IMG/VR virus record: IMGVR_UViG_3300044623_000784
Span: 1 to 64,000 of that record
From: a virus
Reading direction: 5' to 3' (one strand)
Length of the DNA: 64,000 nt
Numbering within the stretch: the first letter of the stretch is position 1; each line of letters starts with the position of its first letter. Of this stretch, positions 35,414 through 44,956 are shown piece after piece. Below the pieces are notes generated by a model. That model ran no database searches. It was given only the letters and a program-made list of their open reading frames with translations, and had not been told where the DNA came from. The position numbers were made by a program, and so were the translations under genes.

Positions 35414-37210
35414 TTATAGTGTTTTTAGTCCATCCAAATAGTCTTGGATATCTGCTATTTGGCTAGGTTTATATTGTATCACATTTCGACTTTCTAAGTC
35501 AAATTGCTCTTCTGGAGTTTTTGGTCTATCCTTAAAAGTATGAACCTCTACTTCAGTGTCTATATTTTTTGGGGTATGTGATATTGCCCCAAATATTGCT
35601 CCACACACAGCATCAGCCAAGTCCTTTGACTTTTTGCGTGGGTGGTCAACTCTATCATTTTTCATAATCTTTAACTGTGTTAGTTCATCAAACAATAAAT
35701 CTATTGCAGGCATGGCAAGTCTTTCCTCATATACAAGCATAGCCATGTCCTCGTAGTGCTTCTTGGCAACAGAAACAGTATCAGTCTTCATTCCAACCTG
35801 CTTCAACTCATTTTGAATATCAAATGACTGCCAACGGTCAAAGGAAACCATTCCAATATCAAACCCAAGCCTTCTAAGGTTTTGGATCCACTGTTTTACT
35901 TCAGATAAATTAACTGGGCCTTCAACCTTTGGCTCCCACCATGCTACTGCATCTACTACTACGATAGGGGCTACCTGTTCATAATTATTAATTACTTGAA
36001 TGTTTACCCATTTTTCTACATGTGCAATTGCTACCGCACACTTATCGTGCTTCTGTGCAAGGTCAGCGTGTACATAATATTTTTTTGTTGGATCTGGTTT
36101 AAATGAATCGTCAAACCTTCTAAAGTTATCTACAGGGTTTCTTAATGTCATACAGGCTCTTACCTTGTCTGCCTGCTTAAAGAATGCATCAGAAGCAAAG
36201 GTTGGTACACATGCAAAGCGCATCATAGCATCTCCAAGGTCTGTCATGAATGCAATCATAAAGTCATCGATCTTGCGTGTAGGGTTTACTTCCCATGTAG
36301 GTCTCTTTAATGCGAATACTCCTGGATATTTGTATGAAATGATTTGATCTTCGTCCCACGAAATTTCAAAGTTGTTATCTGGACTATCTTCTGGTAGTAG
36401 TGGATTAATTGTAAACTTGTGACTTCTTTCTACAACTTCTTTCTCAGCAACAACATCATCATACTTTTCTGAAATAAAGTCACCTGGATAACGGGGGAAT
36501 GATAAAAGAACTACCTTGCCAAGATCTGGGAAGCGAGAGTCTACTGATCCACGGAAAGCCTTGTAGATATTATCAGCAGTCTTTCCTTGTTCATTGCCTG
36601 TTCCGACCTCAGATGCAAAACCAGAAATCTCATCAAGAACTGCAAGAAGAAGGTTCAAACCCTCATGGGATTCACGCTCTGAGTGACCAGAATAAACAGT
36701 GATTGCCTTATCAAACTCGATAGAGTCAGCCTTAGCATAATACTTTCCTGCAAACCATGGAGATCTTTCAATCTTTGACTTAAAACCTTTAAAGAAAACA
36801 TTCTTTGCTTGTTGAGCGTTAATAGCAACGTTAATCAAATCAATAGCATCTCCAGAGGGCTTACCAAAATACTTTGCTGGATCTTTAAGGCATAGAAGTT
36901 TGTATACAATGTATGAGCATGCTACGGTTGATGTGAAGTCTTTTCCAGATCCCTTGCCAAGTTGAAGAATGATTTCATTTTTTGTATACTTGTTGTAGTA
37001 CTGAGTTCCTTTTTCTTCCCCCAGCAAATTTATAAGATCTTCTTTTCGATAGATCTGACTCATGGCTTCTACGATGTCGTACTGAATATCAGACAGGGGT
37101 GGCTGTCCAAGGTATGCTTCACCTTCAACAAAAGTTCTTGCATCTACTGGAGTTTCTTCAAAGTGATCATCTTGAAGTGCTTCAAGAAACTCATTGAACA
37201 TCGTGGACAA
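35414..37210 (-). CDS. Terminase large subunit
   Basis: 598 residues. QLGKGSGKDF (Walker A, Lys90), LLLAVLDEISGF (Walker B with catalytic Glu), then the RNase H-like nuclease with HADLAQKHDK, SFDRWQSFD and KKSKDLADAVCG. It packages DNA into the prohead. The TTG at 37210 is used because GAGGTG lies 7 nt upstream; the ATG at 37201 is the alternative. It overlaps the likely small subunit by 20 nt. Confidence 0.93.
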   Translation of the reverse strand: MSTMFNEFLEALQDDHFEETPVDARTFVEGEAYLGQPPLSDIQYDIVEAMSQIYRKEDLINLLGEEKGTQYYNKYTKNEIILQLGKGSGKDFTSTVACSYIVYKLLCLKDPAKYFGKPSGDAIDLINVAINAQQAKNVFFKGFKSKIERSPWFAGKYYAKADSIEFDKAITVYSGHSERESHEGLNLLLAVLDEISGFASEVGTGNEQGKTADNIYKAFRGSVDSRFPDLGKVVLLSFPRYPGDFISEKYDDVVAEKEVVERSHKFTINPLLPEDSPDNNFEISWDEDQIISYKYPGVFALKRPTWEVNPTRKIDDFMIAFMTDLGDAMMRFACVPTFASDAFFKQADKVRACMTLRNPVDNFRRFDDSFKPDPTKKYYVHADLAQKHDKCAVAIAHVEKWVNIQVINNYEQVAPIVVVDAVAWWEPKVEGPVNLSEVKQWIQNLRRLGFDIGMVSFDRWQSFDIQNELKQVGMKTDTVSVAKKHYEDMAMLVYEERLAMPAIDLLFDELTQLKIMKNDRVDHPRKKSKDLADAVCGAIFGAISHTPKNIDTEVEVHTFKDRPKTPEEQFDLESRNVIQYKPSQIADIQDYLDGLKTL

Positions 37211-37727
37211 CTGTAATCACCTCGTTGTCTTTTGCAAATGAAGAAAGCCTACGCATAATCTCATCACGAACCTGTGGATATTCTGAGGCAATATCTTTTA
37301 AAATAAGAACAAGAATCTCTTGACGCTTTTCAATTTCCATCATCTCTTCAGCAAGTTCTTTGTTCTCAAGCAATCCAGCCTTCTGAAGCATGTCAATACG
37401 CTTTGACTCAATATCCATTACAAGTTTAATGGCTGCAGTCTTTGCACTGAGATTGTTAGTCATAGATGCCTCATCAATAACTTCATATGTGCGAGATACC
37501 AACTTGCTGTAGTGAGTGTCTGCTGCTGCCAGTGCCTCTTTAGCACGAGCACGAATAGCGTCGTTGGCTGAGGCCATGACCTTCCACTCATTAATAAGTG
37601 TTACTACTCTTTGTCTTGGTATAGCAAGTTGTTTTGAGATTACTGTTGGATCATTACCCTTTAGGTATTCTTCCACTACCAAGTTGACTTGGTCAAGATG
37701 CTTAACTAGATCGTCTTCAGTTGACAT
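37191..37727 (-). CDS. Probable terminase small subunit / DNA-binding protein
   Basis: 178 residues. An N-terminal helix-turn-helix (VVEEYLKGNDPTVISKQLAI, then RQRVVTLINEW) is followed by a long helical region, typical of small terminases. It lies directly before the large subunit. The start at 37727 has GGAAGG upstream and is preferred over 37754. Confidence 0.72.
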   Translation of the reverse strand: MSTEDDLVKHLDQVNLVVEEYLKGNDPTVISKQLAIPRQRVVTLINEWKVMASANDAIRARAKEALAAADTHYSKLVSRTYEVIDEASMTNNLSAKTAAIKLVMDIESKRIDMLQKAGLLENKELAEEMMEIEKRQEILVLILKDIASEYPQVRDEIMRRLSSFAKDNEVITVVHDVQ

Positions 37728-37959
37728 ACTTGCCTTCCAGCCTGTTGATCTCATCTTTAATATAGAAAATTGCCTTCTCTAAATCTTGTATGGTCTTTGC
37801 TTCATCCTTAAGTCCTGCTCTCCAAAGATACTTGAAAGCATTACCAATATTAAAATTACGATGACGAGTTATCTCAATGCACTCAATGCCAGATGGATCT
37901 GATGTGTAGTGCAGTGGATTATTTACTTGGTCAACGGTTATGTTTAGATTATCACTCAT
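37717..37959 (-). CDS. DUF3310 protein (SaV-like nucleotide kinase-type)
   Basis: 80 residues. VNNPLHYTSDPSGIECIEI, then NFNIGNAFKYLWRAGLK, then DLEKAIFYIKDEI, is DUF3310 end to end. It is a widespread phage protein of uncertain role. The ATG at 37959 follows GAAGAGG. Confidence 0.85.
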   Translation of the reverse strand: MSDNLNITVDQVNNPLHYTSDPSGIECIEITRHRNFNIGNAFKYLWRAGLKDEAKTIQDLEKAIFYIKDEINRLEGKYVN

Positions 37960-38086
37960 AAGATTCCTCTTCATCAGATTCCCAATCAAATGTTTCTGGA
38001 ATACCTTTTAACGCAGCAAACGCAAACGCAAAACCAACGCTACCTGCAACGGCAAGTGCTATCAATGCTTTTTCAAATTTATTCAT
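37952..38086 (-). CDS. Single-helix membrane protein, 44 aa
   Basis: A membrane helix (about residues 8-25, ALIALAVAGSVGFAFAFAA) and an acidic tail ending EEESYE. It overlaps both neighbours by a few bases. Function unknown. Confidence 0.6.
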   Translation of the reverse strand: MNKFEKALIALAVAGSVGFAFAFAALKGIPETFDWESDEEESYE

Positions 38087-38238
38087 CGTTTTGATTTCCT
38101 TAGTCCAAACTTAGCAAGATAAACATAGATAGTCTCTAATGAACATCCACATTCCTTTGCAATTTCTTCTGGTGTTTTTTTATCCATAAGGTACCTCTTA
38201 CGCATAAAGGTTTCACTTGTATATAGTTTAGCAGCCAT
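38083..38238 (-). CDS. Small helix-turn-helix protein, 51 aa
   Basis: KKTPEEIAKECGCSLETIYVYLAKFGL is a clear helix-turn-helix of the resolvase/sigma type. With a basic N-terminus and C-terminus it is probably a DNA-binding regulator. It follows the RuvC-like gene by 4 nt. Confidence 0.7.
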   Translation of the reverse strand: MAAKLYTSETFMRKRYLMDKKTPEEIAKECGCSLETIYVYLAKFGLRKSKR

Positions 38239-38242
38239 GATA

Positions 38243-38833
38243 CTAGTTGTCAACTCCAATTGCTTTTCCCCAATTCTTTAGTGCCCAGTGACCGATACCA
38301 CAAGCGTCTGCGACATCGTTATCTGTAATTGTCCTATCATAAATTGTATTAATAAACTTTATAGTTCTTTCTTTTCTAAGCATACGCTCATGCGCTTTAT
38401 AGTAAGACTCAGACTTTCCAGGTATTTGTGAACGAATAAACAACTGTTCATCCTTAGATATTTTTTTATTACCTATAAAATTTTGCCAAGTAATAGGAGA
38501 AACTTTTCCTATAACTTTTGTCCCAGTCTGTCCTGCTGATCCAAGTATTGCTCCCTGAACCAAAGCAAGATCTGCTGCAGTCTTTGGGCTATTCATAAAT
38601 ACAGTATGCTCAATTACAATTGCTTCAAAACCACCGTAAATATCAAAGAATGCTTTTACTTTTTTACCAGCATCCATAACCTTTTCGTATACATTATTTC
38701 CTTCAAAATATATTTTCCCTACAGACTCAAGATCATCGCCAGAAAATAATGCAAAGGCAAGGCTGTTTGTGCTGGCATCAATAGCACAAATTTTATCTGG
38801 CTTTACTTCTAGACCCCACTTATTTTTTACCAT
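38243..38833 (-). CDS. RuvC-like Holliday junction resolvase
   Basis: 196 residues. ICAIDASTNSLAFALF (first Asp), AIVIEHTVF (Glu) and ITDNDVADACGIGHWA (final Asp pair) match the RuvC RNase H-fold active site. It would resolve branched DNA before packaging, and lies between the recombination genes and terminase. Confidence 0.8.
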   Translation of the reverse strand: MVKNKWGLEVKPDKICAIDASTNSLAFALFSGDDLESVGKIYFEGNNVYEKVMDAGKKVKAFFDIYGGFEAIVIEHTVFMNSPKTAADLALVQGAILGSAGQTGTKVIGKVSPITWQNFIGNKKISKDEQLFIRSQIPGKSESYYKAHERMLRKERTIKFINTIYDRTITDNDVADACGIGHWALKNWGKAIGVDN

Positions 38834-39104
38834 TTATTTTTCCTTTTATTTCTTTTATTGCTTTAATGACTGCATCAGGATTTACGCTGCAAGATGAGCA
38901 AACTGGATCATCATTGTATATAGAAAGTGGTGTTGAACAGGACTTGCAAAGTCTTGTCTTGCCTTTTCTTTTTTGTCTTTTAGATTGAAGATACCTTGCT
39001 GCAATCTTTTCTTTTGTTGCGATGTCTCTACAGTTTGGAGAACAGTATATTTGATAAGATACTGTTGGCTCAAAGTTGTTGTCGCAGCATTTACAATTGT
39101 TCAC
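38820..39104 (-). CDS. Double zinc-ribbon protein, 94 aa
   Basis: CKCCDN...YCSPNC and CKSC...VCSSC form two four-cysteine ribbons flanking a basic stretch (SKRQKRKGKTR). It starts at GTG with GGAG upstream. Probably binds nucleic acid and works with its RuvC-like and Cas4-like neighbours. Confidence 0.65.
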   Translation of the reverse strand: MNNCKCCDNNFEPTVSYQIYCSPNCRDIATKEKIAARYLQSKRQKRKGKTRLCKSCSTPLSIYNDDPVCSSCSVNPDAVIKAIKEIKGKINGKK

Positions 39105-39906
39105 CGAGAATCTCCAAGGGTGCTATTTTTAACACGCCTGGACCTGCAGACTCACATGCTTTTTTAATTGGGCATGACTTGCATATCTTGGAGTTTGATC
39201 TATAGTTTTTGTTTGGCAGGGTTCTGTCTTCCCATGTCTTTCGAACTAGTCTCATCCAATCAAATGCCTGGTCTACCCACCGACGGTAATGATCGTTTAC
39301 ATCTACAGGTATCAAAAGAAGTTCATGATTATTTTTATTTTCATAAATCATGACACCTGTTGGTTTCTTTAAGATTTTCATATAGATAAGTAGTTGCATC
39401 AAGTGACCAGTCTTGGCCTTTCCAGATGCCTTTCTATATTCAAACCCTTCGTTCATCATTGTTTTAATTTCACCAATGAGTTCTTCTCCTTGCCAATTAA
39501 ACATGACATCCCCATACCCAAAGATAGGAGGATCTTCATTTATAATCTTAAACTCTGTTGTTGCTTCATTATTTTCATCACGAAAAACCTTAACAATACC
39601 AGCATTTAGCATTGCGTTTTGAATTCTTGCATGTGATAGAGTGCCAGCAGTCATATTGGCTGCGCTATAAGCATCTGCATTATCTTCGAACATCTGCCCA
39701 TCAAAAGCAAGGTACCAGTATCTTGCACACTCTCCATGTCCGTAGGCAATGGTTGATGGTGCAAAAGTCTTCTTTGTTGTGTGCTTATCTACACGAGTAA
39801 TCGTATAGCCTTCTTTAATCTTTGCCTCAAGTCCCGCTATATCCATGCGGTGAATCGGCTTTTCTTCTGGCTTTATCATTACAGTGTGCAGTAAATTCTT
39901 CGTCAT
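39091..39906 (-). CDS. Cas4/RecB-like PD-(D/E)XK exonuclease
   Basis: 271 residues. YGHGECARYWYLAF near the start has the first Fe-S Cys. GYGDVMF, then ELIGEIKTM, is the PD-(D/E)XK core, HLMQLLIYMKIL motif III, and KICKSCPIKKACE the last three Cys of a 4Fe-4S cluster. This is a phage Cas4-type nuclease for DNA end processing. No CRISPR array or other cas gene is present. Confidence 0.85.
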   Translation of the reverse strand: MTKNLLHTVMIKPEEKPIHRMDIAGLEAKIKEGYTITRVDKHTTKKTFAPSTIAYGHGECARYWYLAFDGQMFEDNADAYSAANMTAGTLSHARIQNAMLNAGIVKVFRDENNEATTEFKIINEDPPIFGYGDVMFNWQGEELIGEIKTMMNEGFEYRKASGKAKTGHLMQLLIYMKILKKPTGVMIYENKNNHELLLIPVDVNDHYRRWVDQAFDWMRLVRKTWEDRTLPNKNYRSNSKICKSCPIKKACESAGPGVLKIAPLEILGEQL

Positions 39907-39940
39907 CGTTTCTCATTTCAGTTAGTATAAGTATAGCAGA

Positions 39941-40246
39941 TTAGCGTGTAATATATTTGAGTGCAGACACTAAATTATTAAGCGACTCTGCTGCCGTATA
40001 ATAAAGGTTCTTCTTTCCACGATCCGACTTGTCAACATTAGCCATCCAGGTAGCCTTAAAAGCCATCTTTGCAGCAATTGCCTGAAGCCTTACAATCTCT
40101 ACGTGAGCAACATTGATTGGGATGTCTGGCTTTATAATTAGTTTAGCAATCATTGTTAGTGCTACCGTAAGTTCTTCGTCTTGCATATAGTCTGCGATCT
40201 CTGAAAGACCATTGACCATGTCTATTGTTGTTCCCTGCTGTTCCAT
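39941..40246 (-). CDS. Hypothetical helical protein, 101 aa
   Basis: All-helical, with no cysteines. It overlaps the gene before it (TAATG) and lies in the replication/recombination operon. Function unknown. Confidence 0.6.
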   Translation of the reverse strand: MEQQGTTIDMVNGLSEIADYMQDEELTVALTMIAKLIIKPDIPINVAHVEIVRLQAIAAKMAFKATWMANVDKSDRGKKNLYYTAAESLNNLVSALKYITR

Positions 40247-40527
40247 TATTCCTCCACCATGTCTTCTAGAATACTCATCTCAATTATAGCAAGTCTGACC
40301 TTAGAGTTGCCCTCGCCTATTACGACTACTATGGCTGGGTCCTTGCCATTCTTCATGGCATCAGTAGTAGCCTTTGCCCAAACCTCTTTATTCAATGTAA
40401 AAGATTTTCCAACTTCTTTAAAGTCTACGACAAAGTTTTTCCAAGAGGCATCTCCCTTTTGGGTATTACGCCCAGAGTTCTTGTGCTGCTTGGCACCTAT
40501 TCTTTTAGACTCACTCTTCTCCGTCAA
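40246..40527 (-). CDS. Possible PD-(D/E)XK-like resolvase, 93 aa
   Basis: RIGAKQHKNSGRNTQKGDAS, then NFVVDFKEVGKSFTL, then a helix and DPAIVVVIG, recalls small phage endonucleases of the restriction fold, but the central acidic pair is reduced to D..F-K. The start is a TTG with AAGGA upstream. By-eye match only. Confidence 0.45.
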   Translation of the reverse strand: MTEKSESKRIGAKQHKNSGRNTQKGDASWKNFVVDFKEVGKSFTLNKEVWAKATTDAMKNGKDPAIVVVIGEGNSKVRLAIIEMSILEDMVEE

Positions 40528-40687
40528 AATCCTTCTTCTTTCTTTTACCTAAATAGACTTTTGTCAAGTGCTTATCTTTGCACATCCAACTTAACATTTT
40601 TTCATCTGCATAGCATCTTAGTGTTGGAACTATAGCCTTGCATGTGTGGCAAACCCATTGACCTTGATATATAGTAAAATTAGCCAT
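40511..40687 (-). CDS. Zinc-ribbon protein, 58 aa
   Basis: WVCHTCKAIVPTLRCYADEK, then MCKDKH, gives four cysteines and nearby His, followed by a basic end (LGKRKKKDF). It overlaps the RecA-like stop and the next gene's start. Probably a nucleic-acid-binding accessory protein. Confidence 0.55.
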   Translation of the reverse strand: MANFTIYQGQWVCHTCKAIVPTLRCYADEKMLSWMCKDKHLTKVYLGKRKKKDFDGEE

Positions 40688-41690
40688 TTAGTTTGGCCTT
40701 GATTGATTCTTGCAAATCAAGATCCTCCCTTACACGATTAACAAATGCTTCCTTGCCTTGCACCTTTGTGCCGTCAGGAAGTATATACCAAGCACCAGTT
40801 CGTTCTACAATACCATTTAGTTCTGCGGTAGTAACCAGATCACCAATGGTATCAAGACCAATATCATCACCTCTAAAGTAAAAATCATACTCACCAGACT
40901 GGAACCCTGGAGAGGTTTTGGAGAACTGTAGTTCCCACTTAATAGTTCTACCAATCTTTTCTTCAATTAATTTATCTCCTACCTTGATCTTGCCCTTAAT
41001 CGCTTGATTGTCTGACTCTGAAGAAAAGAGTTTAACAATACATGAGGAATAAAACTTAGTAGCCTGACCACCAGAAGGCTGCTGGCTAGTATACATAGCA
41101 TTGATATTGTTACGAGACTGAGAAATAAGAACAAGCAAAGTTGGCTTAACTTTATTGTTTGCATAGTTAAGCATTTTCCATGCGTTACTAAAGTCACGGG
41201 ATTCGGCTCCAATCTGTTTAGTGTTTTCTAATGCCTTCATTTCATCTGTATCTTTTTCAAAATAGATTGCTGGAAGCATTGATGTAATAGAGTCTACCAC
41301 AATTAGGTCTACGCCAGCGTTCATTAACCCAACACCTACGTCTACCATGTCGCTAATAGTTCTTGCTTGTGAGTAGATTAATTTTTCTGGATCTACCCCC
41401 AAAGTTCTTGCCCAGTCTTCTGAGTATGACATCTCTGAGTCAATCCATGCACACAGTTTGCCTTCGGCCTGTGCCAAAGCAATCATCTGAAGGCACATAG
41501 ATGACTTTGCAGAAGACTTAGATCCCCAGATAAGTACTTGCCTGCCATACGGTAGTCCTCCACCTAGGGCACGGTTTAAGCCAAAACTAGGAGTAGGTTG
41601 ATACTCATAGTTGACACCTACCCCACTACCCAATCTCTTTCTTAACTTAGGGTCTAACTGTGCTAATGCTTCTTCTATACTAACTGACAT
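40680..41690 (-). CDS. RecA-like recombinase
   Basis: 336 residues. IWGSKSSAKSSM is the P-loop (Ser/Lys-rich variant), LIVVDSITSM Walker B, LLVLISQSRNN the sensor strand, and SQQPSGGQATKFYSS the DNA-binding loop region. It is shorter and more diverged than bacterial RecA. The ATG at 41690 lies 6 nt from GGAGG; the one at 41696 abuts it. Strand exchange in phage recombination and replication. Confidence 0.88.
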   Translation of the reverse strand: MSVSIEEALAQLDPKLRKRLGSGVGVNYEYQPTPSFGLNRALGGGLPYGRQVLIWGSKSSAKSSMCLQMIALAQAEGKLCAWIDSEMSYSEDWARTLGVDPEKLIYSQARTISDMVDVGVGLMNAGVDLIVVDSITSMLPAIYFEKDTDEMKALENTKQIGAESRDFSNAWKMLNYANNKVKPTLLVLISQSRNNINAMYTSQQPSGGQATKFYSSCIVKLFSSESDNQAIKGKIKVGDKLIEEKIGRTIKWELQFSKTSPGFQSGEYDFYFRGDDIGLDTIGDLVTTAELNGIVERTGAWYILPDGTKVQGKEAFVNRVREDLDLQESIKAKLNG

Positions 41691-44600
41691 GTACATCCTC
41701 CAATGTTACTGTTCCGTCTTTAGTCTTGCCAAAACTAAACTTGTACGACTTTCCTTCTTCAATATGCATATATGCTTTTGCAAATGATGTAGGGAATACT
41801 GTGATAGAGTGTAAGTCCCTGCTTGTGTCTGCAAGTGTAAGAGATGCCATCTTTTTTCCAGTCTTTGTAATTCTTGGCTTAAAAGAAACTACAAACATTT
41901 CATCATCCTTGTATGGTAACTGCTTGTAACTTAAGAACTTTACAAGAGCATGCGATGATTCTTTTATCTCGTCTGAAGGTATGAAAGAAACAATCCTGTT
42001 ATCATTACACAAGACAAGATAAGAACGACCCGTCTCAATAGTTGTATTTTCATCGTCAAATATACCGACACTGCCAGTTTTGTCCAAAATTTCAACTCGT
42101 GACCATCCTGTTCCTCGTTTAATTGATTTTACCATACCCATAAATATGTATGATCCTTTTTCTTCAAAGTCAACAATGTCCTGAATGAATGCATAATAAT
42201 GAGAAGGTATTGTGATATTAAACTCTGGAAGATTTAAATACTCATACAAATTCTCTTTAATCTCTTGATCATTTCTGGGATTGTCATTAAATGTTGCAGC
42301 GCCTATTGCTCTTAGTGCCTGTAGTGCACGACTGTTTACTCCGTTGCCCTTGGTAAATGTAAATTCTTCAAGTTCTTTATACGAATTGAATGGTCGTGCT
42401 GATATGTATCGCTCACCAATCTTGTCAGATATGAACTTGATAGAACTGAGTCCAAACCGAATGCCTTTACCCTCAATTTTAAAATCAATATCCGAATCGT
42501 TAATGTGAGGTAACTTAACGCTAATGCCCATTCTTTTTGCTTCAATAAGATATTCAGTTCTCGCATCTTTGTCCTTTTCATTCTTTAGCACTGAGTACAT
42601 AAACTCAAGTGGGTAATAATACTTTAGCCATGCTGTCCAATAAGACAGAGTTGAGTATGCTACTGCGTGAGACTTGTTAAACGAGTACCCTGCGTGAGCC
42701 TCAAAGTCATGCCATAGATCACGAGCAGCGTTGGGAGCAATAAACTTTGATGCACCTTCTACAAACTTTTCTTTAAACTGATCAAATTCTTTAGCATCCT
42801 TCTTCTTTCCAATGATCTTTCTAACTTTATCTGCTTCCGACATGGACATACCGCCAAGGTGTACGCATGCTTGCATAACTTGCTCCTGGTAAAGAATACA
42901 GCCATAGGTGTCCTCCGTAAATTGTTTTAATACTTGGTGCGTATAAGAAATGTTTTGACGACCATGCTTGCGATCAACATAGTCCTTTCCGATAGTGTTC
43001 ATTGCACCTGGACGAACAAGAGCATTTGATGCTGCAAGTTCGTTTAGATTCTTGACACCCATCTTAACAAGAAGGTTTGTGTACGGTGCTGCTTCACACT
43101 GGAATACACCCTTTGTATATCCATCAGATAGCATCTGATAAACATTAGCATCATCCATTTTAATTTTAAGAAGGTCAATCTTCTTTCCATCTCGTTCTTT
43201 AATAATATCGATTGTATTTTTCAGAACAGATAAAGTTTTAAGACCCAACGCATCAATCTTAATCAAGCCAATTCTTTCAGCCTCTTCCATGTCAACACCC
43301 ACAACAGGAATTCTTTCATCAGACCCAGTAGAAGATCTTGTTTCAAGTGGTGCGTACCTAAAGATTGGTTCTTTTGCAGTTACAACACCTGCAGCATGGA
43401 TTCCTGTACCACGAATTCGACCACGTAGTTGCTCTCCATAAATCTCCACCTCTGGATACTTTTCACGGAACTCGTATGTTGATTTAGATGTACAGAAGTC
43501 ATCCCATGTGTCTACAGTTTTCAATACTTTATTCACGTCCGATAGCGGAATGTTTAATACTCGTGCAACGTCTCTCACAATTCCCTTACCTGTAAACTCA
43601 AGGAAGGTGGCAATAGATGCAACATGTCGATACTGTCTAACAAGATAATCTTTAACTTCTTCACGACGAGTATCCTGAATATCTGTATCAATATCTGGAA
43701 AGTCATTACGCTCAGGATTAATAAAGCGGAAAAAGAGAAGGTTGTGCTCAATAGGATCAATATCTGTAATCTTTAGTGCATAACAAACCAGAGAGCCAGC
43801 AGACGAACCACGACCTGGACCAACCAGAATCTCTTCTTTCTTGGCCCAGTTGATCATGTTACTCACAACAAGGAAGTATGGAGCAAACTTTTTATCCTTA
43901 ATAATCTGTAACTCTTCTTCAAGTCTATCTAGATATTCTTGGTTTTCTGACAAACCTCGTTCTGCCAAACCTTCTAATGCTACCTTTGCAAGTTCTTTGT
44001 CAGGGCTTTTGTATTGTACTGGTAGAAGGTTTAGACCTTCTTGAATTCCATAGTCTCCTACTGTGTCTGCTAATAGGAGTGTGTTTGAGTATATGTCTGG
44101 TCGGTCAATACCCTGCGATTCCATGGCTGCTTTCATCTCTTCATATGATAGAAGGTGGATATCAAACTTATTAAATGTAATCTGACGGTCTTCGCCATAA
44201 AGATAGTCAAGGCGTTCCATCATGCTGCCCTTTTTCTTTGACTTTTCATATGTTGCATCTTTTACGAACTTGCCGTGTGTGTTCATGAGCAACTTAAACT
44301 CTTGAACTTCCTTTTGTGATGGATCGACATGGTGGCAGTCTGGTGTCACAATAACCTTAATACCAAACTCATCTGCAAGTTCTATTAAATACTTATTGAT
44401 GTGTGCTTCGTTATGGGGCATAACCTCAATGTAGTAGTCGTCAGCAAAGCGCTCTTTGAACCAAGAGATATATTTCTTTGCGAGAGCAAACTCTTCTTCC
44501 TCAAGTGCTTTAACTAAAACGCTACTTGGGCAAGCAGAAGAAACAATGATTCCTTCTTTATACTTTTCCAATATACTAAAATCAAATCTTGGCTTCTTAA

Positions 44601-44955
44601 AGAAACCATCTGTCCAAGACAGTTCGCTAATTTTATTAAGGTTTTCTAAACCAATTTGATTCTTGGCTAGAAGGATAATGTGGTTATAGACAAGATCTTG
44701 TTGACCTTCTCTTTCAGACTTATCTCGTGTATCAGATATGTCTGCACACATGTATCCCTCTAGCCCAAGAATTGGCTTAATGCCCTTTGCTTTTGCAATA
44801 CGGTGCAGTTCCCTATGCCCAGATAAAGTACCGTGGTCAGTGATGGCAATTGCTGGCATCCCTAACTCAACTGCACGGTTCACGTATTCTTCTGGAGTAG
44901 CAATCCCATCAAACAAACTAAAATGGGTGTGGACATGTAAGCCTACGTAGTTCAT
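41680..44955 (-). CDS. dnaE: DNA polymerase III alpha subunit (DnaE-type)
   Basis: 1091 residues. An N-terminal PHP domain (GLHVHTHFSLFDG, AITDHGTLSG, TPDCHHVD) is followed by the palm with GPGRGSSAGSL and NDFPDIDTDIQDTRRE (catalytic Asp triad start), the fingers (KGVFQCEAAP, GCILYQEQVM, KSHAVAYSTLSY) and a C-terminal OB fold. This is a complete C-family replicase, not a phage A- or B-family enzyme. The ATG at 44955 is 1 nt after the upstream stop. Confidence 0.95.
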   Translation of the reverse strand: MNYVGLHVHTHFSLFDGIATPEEYVNRAVELGMPAIAITDHGTLSGHRELHRIAKAKGIKPILGLEGYMCADISDTRDKSEREGQQDLVYNHIILLAKNQIGLENLNKISELSWTDGFFKKPRFDFSILEKYKEGIIVSSACPSSVLVKALEEEEFALAKKYISWFKERFADDYYIEVMPHNEAHINKYLIELADEFGIKVIVTPDCHHVDPSQKEVQEFKLLMNTHGKFVKDATYEKSKKKGSMMERLDYLYGEDRQITFNKFDIHLLSYEEMKAAMESQGIDRPDIYSNTLLLADTVGDYGIQEGLNLLPVQYKSPDKELAKVALEGLAERGLSENQEYLDRLEEELQIIKDKKFAPYFLVVSNMINWAKKEEILVGPGRGSSAGSLVCYALKITDIDPIEHNLLFFRFINPERNDFPDIDTDIQDTRREEVKDYLVRQYRHVASIATFLEFTGKGIVRDVARVLNIPLSDVNKVLKTVDTWDDFCTSKSTYEFREKYPEVEIYGEQLRGRIRGTGIHAAGVVTAKEPIFRYAPLETRSSTGSDERIPVVGVDMEEAERIGLIKIDALGLKTLSVLKNTIDIIKERDGKKIDLLKIKMDDANVYQMLSDGYTKGVFQCEAAPYTNLLVKMGVKNLNELAASNALVRPGAMNTIGKDYVDRKHGRQNISYTHQVLKQFTEDTYGCILYQEQVMQACVHLGGMSMSEADKVRKIIGKKKDAKEFDQFKEKFVEGASKFIAPNAARDLWHDFEAHAGYSFNKSHAVAYSTLSYWTAWLKYYYPLEFMYSVLKNEKDKDARTEYLIEAKRMGISVKLPHINDSDIDFKIEGKGIRFGLSSIKFISDKIGERYISARPFNSYKELEEFTFTKGNGVNSRALQALRAIGAATFNDNPRNDQEIKENLYEYLNLPEFNITIPSHYYAFIQDIVDFEEKGSYIFMGMVKSIKRGTGWSRVEILDKTGSVGIFDDENTTIETGRSYLVLCNDNRIVSFIPSDEIKESSHALVKFLSYKQLPYKDDEMFVVSFKPRITKTGKKMASLTLADTSRDLHSITVFPTSFAKAYMHIEEGKSYKFSFGKTKDGTVTLEDVHVS

Positions 44956-44956
44956 A